Below are positions 62,023-64,000 of a stretch of 64,000 nucleotides of DNA, one piece after another. Both the position numbers and the translations under genes were made by a program. The DNA comes from Streptomyces sp. CNQ-509 (GTDB lineage Bacteria > Actinomycetota > Actinomycetes > Streptomycetales > Streptomycetaceae), in the NCBI RefSeq assembly GCF_001011035.1, contig NZ_CP011492.1, forward strand, positions 682,001-746,000. Reading direction: 5' to 3'. The notes beneath the pieces are model-generated. The model saw nothing but the letters and a program-made list of their open reading frames with translations, did not search any database and had not been told where the DNA came from. Numbering within the stretch: the first letter of the stretch is position 1; the number at the start of each line of letters is the position of its first letter.

Positions 62023-64000
62023 CGGGCCTCTCCGTCGGATGCGGTGCGGCCGGCCGCGGGCAGGGCCCGTACGGGACGCGGCCGGGTGTGGCTGATCACG
62101 GTGCCCGCGAGCGCGTCCCAGCGGCTCGCGGTGTGCGTCCCCCAGCGGGCGATCTCCCAGCGGTGGCGCTTGGCGTGCCGGAACAGCCGGGTGTCGGGGT
62201 TGACCGCGTGCGGCTTGCCCACGACCTCCAGCAGCGGCCGGTCCGAGTAGCTGTCGGCGTAGCCGAAGCTGGCGCCGAGGTTCAGTTCCCGCTCGCGGGC
62301 GTGGCTCTGCAGCCACGCCGCGCGGCCCTCGCCGACGATCGGCGGGGTGCGCAGGAAGCCGGTCAGAACGCCGTCGTGCTCGGCGAGATGGGTGGCCTCG
62401 ATGTCGTCGAAGAGCGGCCGCAGCGGCTCCACGAGCAGGTCGAGGCTGCCGGTGATGAGCACGGTGCGGTGTCCTGCGGCCCGGTGCGCGCGGATGCGGC
62501 GTACGGCCTCGGGCATCACGCGGTGCAGCAGCGCGTCGCCGACCTGCTCCGCGACCAGGGCGCGCAGTTCCTCCGCGCGTGCGCCCTCGTAGCGGCGGAA
62601 GAAGGAGCGCATCACGTCGCCGCGGTCGCGCCGCTCCGCGAGCAGGTAGCGCGGCGCGTTGCGGGCGAGGTCGAACAGCTCGGGGGCCCAGCGCCCGCGC
62701 GGCAGCGACGCCAGCCGGGTCCAGACGTAGGACTCGACGATGTCGGAGGCGATGATCGTGCCGTCCAGGTCGAAGACGGCGGCCGTGCTGCCGGCGGCGA
62801 CGTCGCCGCCGGACGGGAGCGCGGCCGGGTTGGGCTTGCGGGTCTTGCGTCCGCCGCCGGTTCTGGCCCGCAGCGGCGCGGTGACCTTGGGGCAGTGGAC
62901 CTCTTCGAGGTACGTGTACCAGTCGATCTCGGCCGGGTCGAAGCCGTGCTCGGCGGCGCGGTCGGCGGGCAGCGCGGCGTTCAGCGCGCGCAGCTCGCGG
63001 TCGTCGTAGACGACGGCGGTGCGGGTGTAGACGCCGTACAGGTCGGAGTAGCGGCGCAGGGTCTCCAGCGAGCGCTTCTCCTTGTGCAGCCTGCTCGCCC
63101 ACTCCTGGGTGCGCTCGGTGCCGGGCAGTTGGCCGAGGAGCTTGTCGGCGAGGTTCGCGGCGCGCTCGCCGGCGCCGAGCGCGAACTCCACCCGGGCGGC
63201 GCCGGGGAACGTCCACGACGGCGGCCGGACGTGGCCGCGGCCGCTGCTCTCCGGCAGCGGGTCCCGGCGGAAGTAGGAGTGCACGTGCTTGTAGAGGTCG
63301 CGCAGGGTGAGGGGGTTGGTGGCGCCGGAGCCGACGTGGAAGTAGTGCGGTCCCGCGTCCTCCTCGGGTGGCGCCGCGGCCGCGGCGAGGGTGGCGTTGA
63401 CGACGAGGTCGACGGGGACGACGTCCATGACGGTGTCCGGCTGCCCCGGCATGTCGCGCAGCAGCCCGCTGCCGTACGCGATGATCAGCGGGTCGGCCAT
63501 CTTGAAGCCGTCGATCCAGCCCGGGTACGGGTGGCGCAGCGCGCTCTCCACGATCGCGGGGCGCACGATCGACAGCGGCCGGCCCGCCCACAGCTCCTCG
63601 ACGGCGCGCTCGGACATCGCCTTGGTGAAGGTGTAGACGTCGGAGAAGCCGAGGATCTCGGCGCGGGTGGCACCGTGTTCGACGAGTCGCTCCTCGACCC
63701 AGGCGCGGCGGGCGTCCTCGGCGTCCTTGGCGGCGATCTGCGGTCCCGCCTTGCCGTGGTCGCGGCCGGCCTTCTCCAGCGCCTTGCGCAGCACCTCGGG
63801 GCGGCGGGAGGCGCGCTCGACGTCCTCGCGGGCGGCCAGGCCCTGGGCCAGCTCGCCGCGCCAGTCGACGTCGTGGGTGAGCCGGCCCTCCCGGACGAGG
63901 CCCTGGCCGCCGCTGGAGACGTACGCGGTGGAGATGTGCACGATGTGCGGCGGGCGCTCCTGCCTGCCCAGCTTCTCGTACAGCGCGACGGCGCCGGAGA
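62019..64000 (-). CDS. Fatty acyl-CoA reductase-like / HAD-IB phosphatase fusion (5' end outside window)
   Basis: At least 660 residues, cut at the right window edge, where the frame is still open. The N-terminal part is an extended SDR of the fatty-acyl-CoA reductase/thioester reductase type: 'HIVHISTAYVSSGGQGLVRE', the catalytic Tyr-x3-Lys in 'GFSDVYTFTKAMSERAVEE' and 'SIVRPAIVESALRHPYPGW'. The C-terminal ~270 residues are a HAD-IB phosphatase with motif I 'AAVFDLDGTIIASDIVE', motif II 'TVLITGSLDLLVEPL' and motif III/IV 'FGYADSYSDRPLLEVVG'. A Gly/Lys/Pro-rich linker joins them. The fusion could reduce an acyl thioester to an alcohol and remove a phosphate in the same pathway. Coupled to the dehydrogenase gene. 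Confidence 0.88.
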   Translation of the reverse strand, partial: SGAVALYEKLGRQERPPHIVHISTAYVSSGGQGLVREGRLTHDVDWRGELAQGLAAREDVERASRRPEVLRKALEKAGRDHGKAGPQIAAKDAEDARRAWVEERLVEHGATRAEILGFSDVYTFTKAMSERAVEELWAGRPLSIVRPAIVESALRHPYPGWIDGFKMADPLIIAYGSGLLRDMPGQPDTVMDVVPVDLVVNATLAAAAAPPEEDAGPHYFHVGSGATNPLTLRDLYKHVHSYFRRDPLPESSGRGHVRPPSWTFPGAARVEFALGAGERAANLADKLLGQLPGTERTQEWASRLHKEKRSLETLRRYSDLYGVYTRTAVVYDDRELRALNAALPADRAAEHGFDPAEIDWYTYLEEVHCPKVTAPLRARTGGGRKTRKPNPAALPSGGDVAAGSTAAVFDLDGTIIASDIVESYVWTRLASLPRGRWAPELFDLARNAPRYLLAERRDRGDVMRSFFRRYEGARAEELRALVAEQVGDALLHRVMPEAVRRIRAHRAAGHRTVLITGSLDLLVEPLRPLFDDIEATHLAEHDGVLTGFLRTPPIVGEGRAAWLQSHARERELNLGASFGYADSYSDRPLLEVVGKPHAVNPDTRLFRHAKRHRWEIARWGTHTASRWDALAGTVISHTRPRPVRALPAAGRTASDGEAR

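Overview
The window looks like chromosomal DNA from a Streptomyces-type actinomycete. It has very high G+C, GTG/TTG starts, many translationally coupled gene pairs, GC-rich hairpin terminators without T-runs, Tat-type secreted glycosidases, and ROK/LacI/TetR/MerR/AraC/ArsR regulators beside their targets. No tRNA, rRNA, CRISPR array, insertion sequence or phage block was seen.

Layout. (1) 1-5608: 5' end of a LacI regulator divergent from two secreted glycosidases, a PA14-GH2 enzyme and a GH127 beta-L-arabinofuranosidase-like enzyme with a ricin-type lectin tail. (2) 5610-8760: a decayed accessory stretch holding a frameshifted remnant of a large secreted toxin-like protein, a small secreted protein, a zinc-ribbon protein and a remnant of a caspase-like gene. 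(3) 8921-22415: pirin, a 1357-residue GH87 alpha-1,3-glucanase-type protein, and housekeeping/regulatory genes (AraC x2, RibD-like reductase, MFS exporter, universal stress protein, dodecin, Fpg/Nei glycosylase, VOC protein, MerR). (4) 22565-25445: the three-gene proton-translocating transhydrogenase operon pntAA-pntAB-pntB, followed convergently by a 62-residue peptide gene. (5) 25959-34143: a frameshifted DUF3048 lipoprotein gene, a TetR-MMPL pair with an evident operator, a GH29 alpha-L-fucosidase with an elaborate promoter, and an APC permease. (6) 34150-38378: a gene-poor stretch, a GAF-SpoIIE phosphatase, a shattered ABC exporter and a methyltransferase. (7) 38658-48288: a ThuA-sugar dehydrogenase-PKD-CBM secreted protein, then a ROK regulator divergent from an ABC sugar importer (binding protein, two permeases) coupled to a GH1 beta-glucosidase. 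(8) 48371-57587: an MFS/ArsR divergent pair, SDR + SnoaL-like pair, two methyltransferases, a PPOX-fold protein, a DUF4185 secreted protein and a compact family-A DNA polymerase. (9) 58050-64000: a tightly coupled four-gene cluster (acyl-CoA reductase-like/HAD fusion, zinc alcohol dehydrogenase, LarA-like protein, PlsC acyltransferase) that reads like an uncharacterised lipid pathway.

How the genes work together. Much of the window serves extracellular polysaccharide use. Secreted GH2, GH127, GH87 and GH29 enzymes and the ThuA/dehydrogenase protein would act outside the cell. The ROK-controlled importer takes up oligosaccharides that the cytoplasmic GH1 enzyme can split. Operator-like dyads are visible in front of most of these units: a shared AAGCGCTT box lies at two of them, and a 23-bp dyad lies over the -10 box of the importer operon. 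Four broken genes show decay of accessory functions between the intact units.
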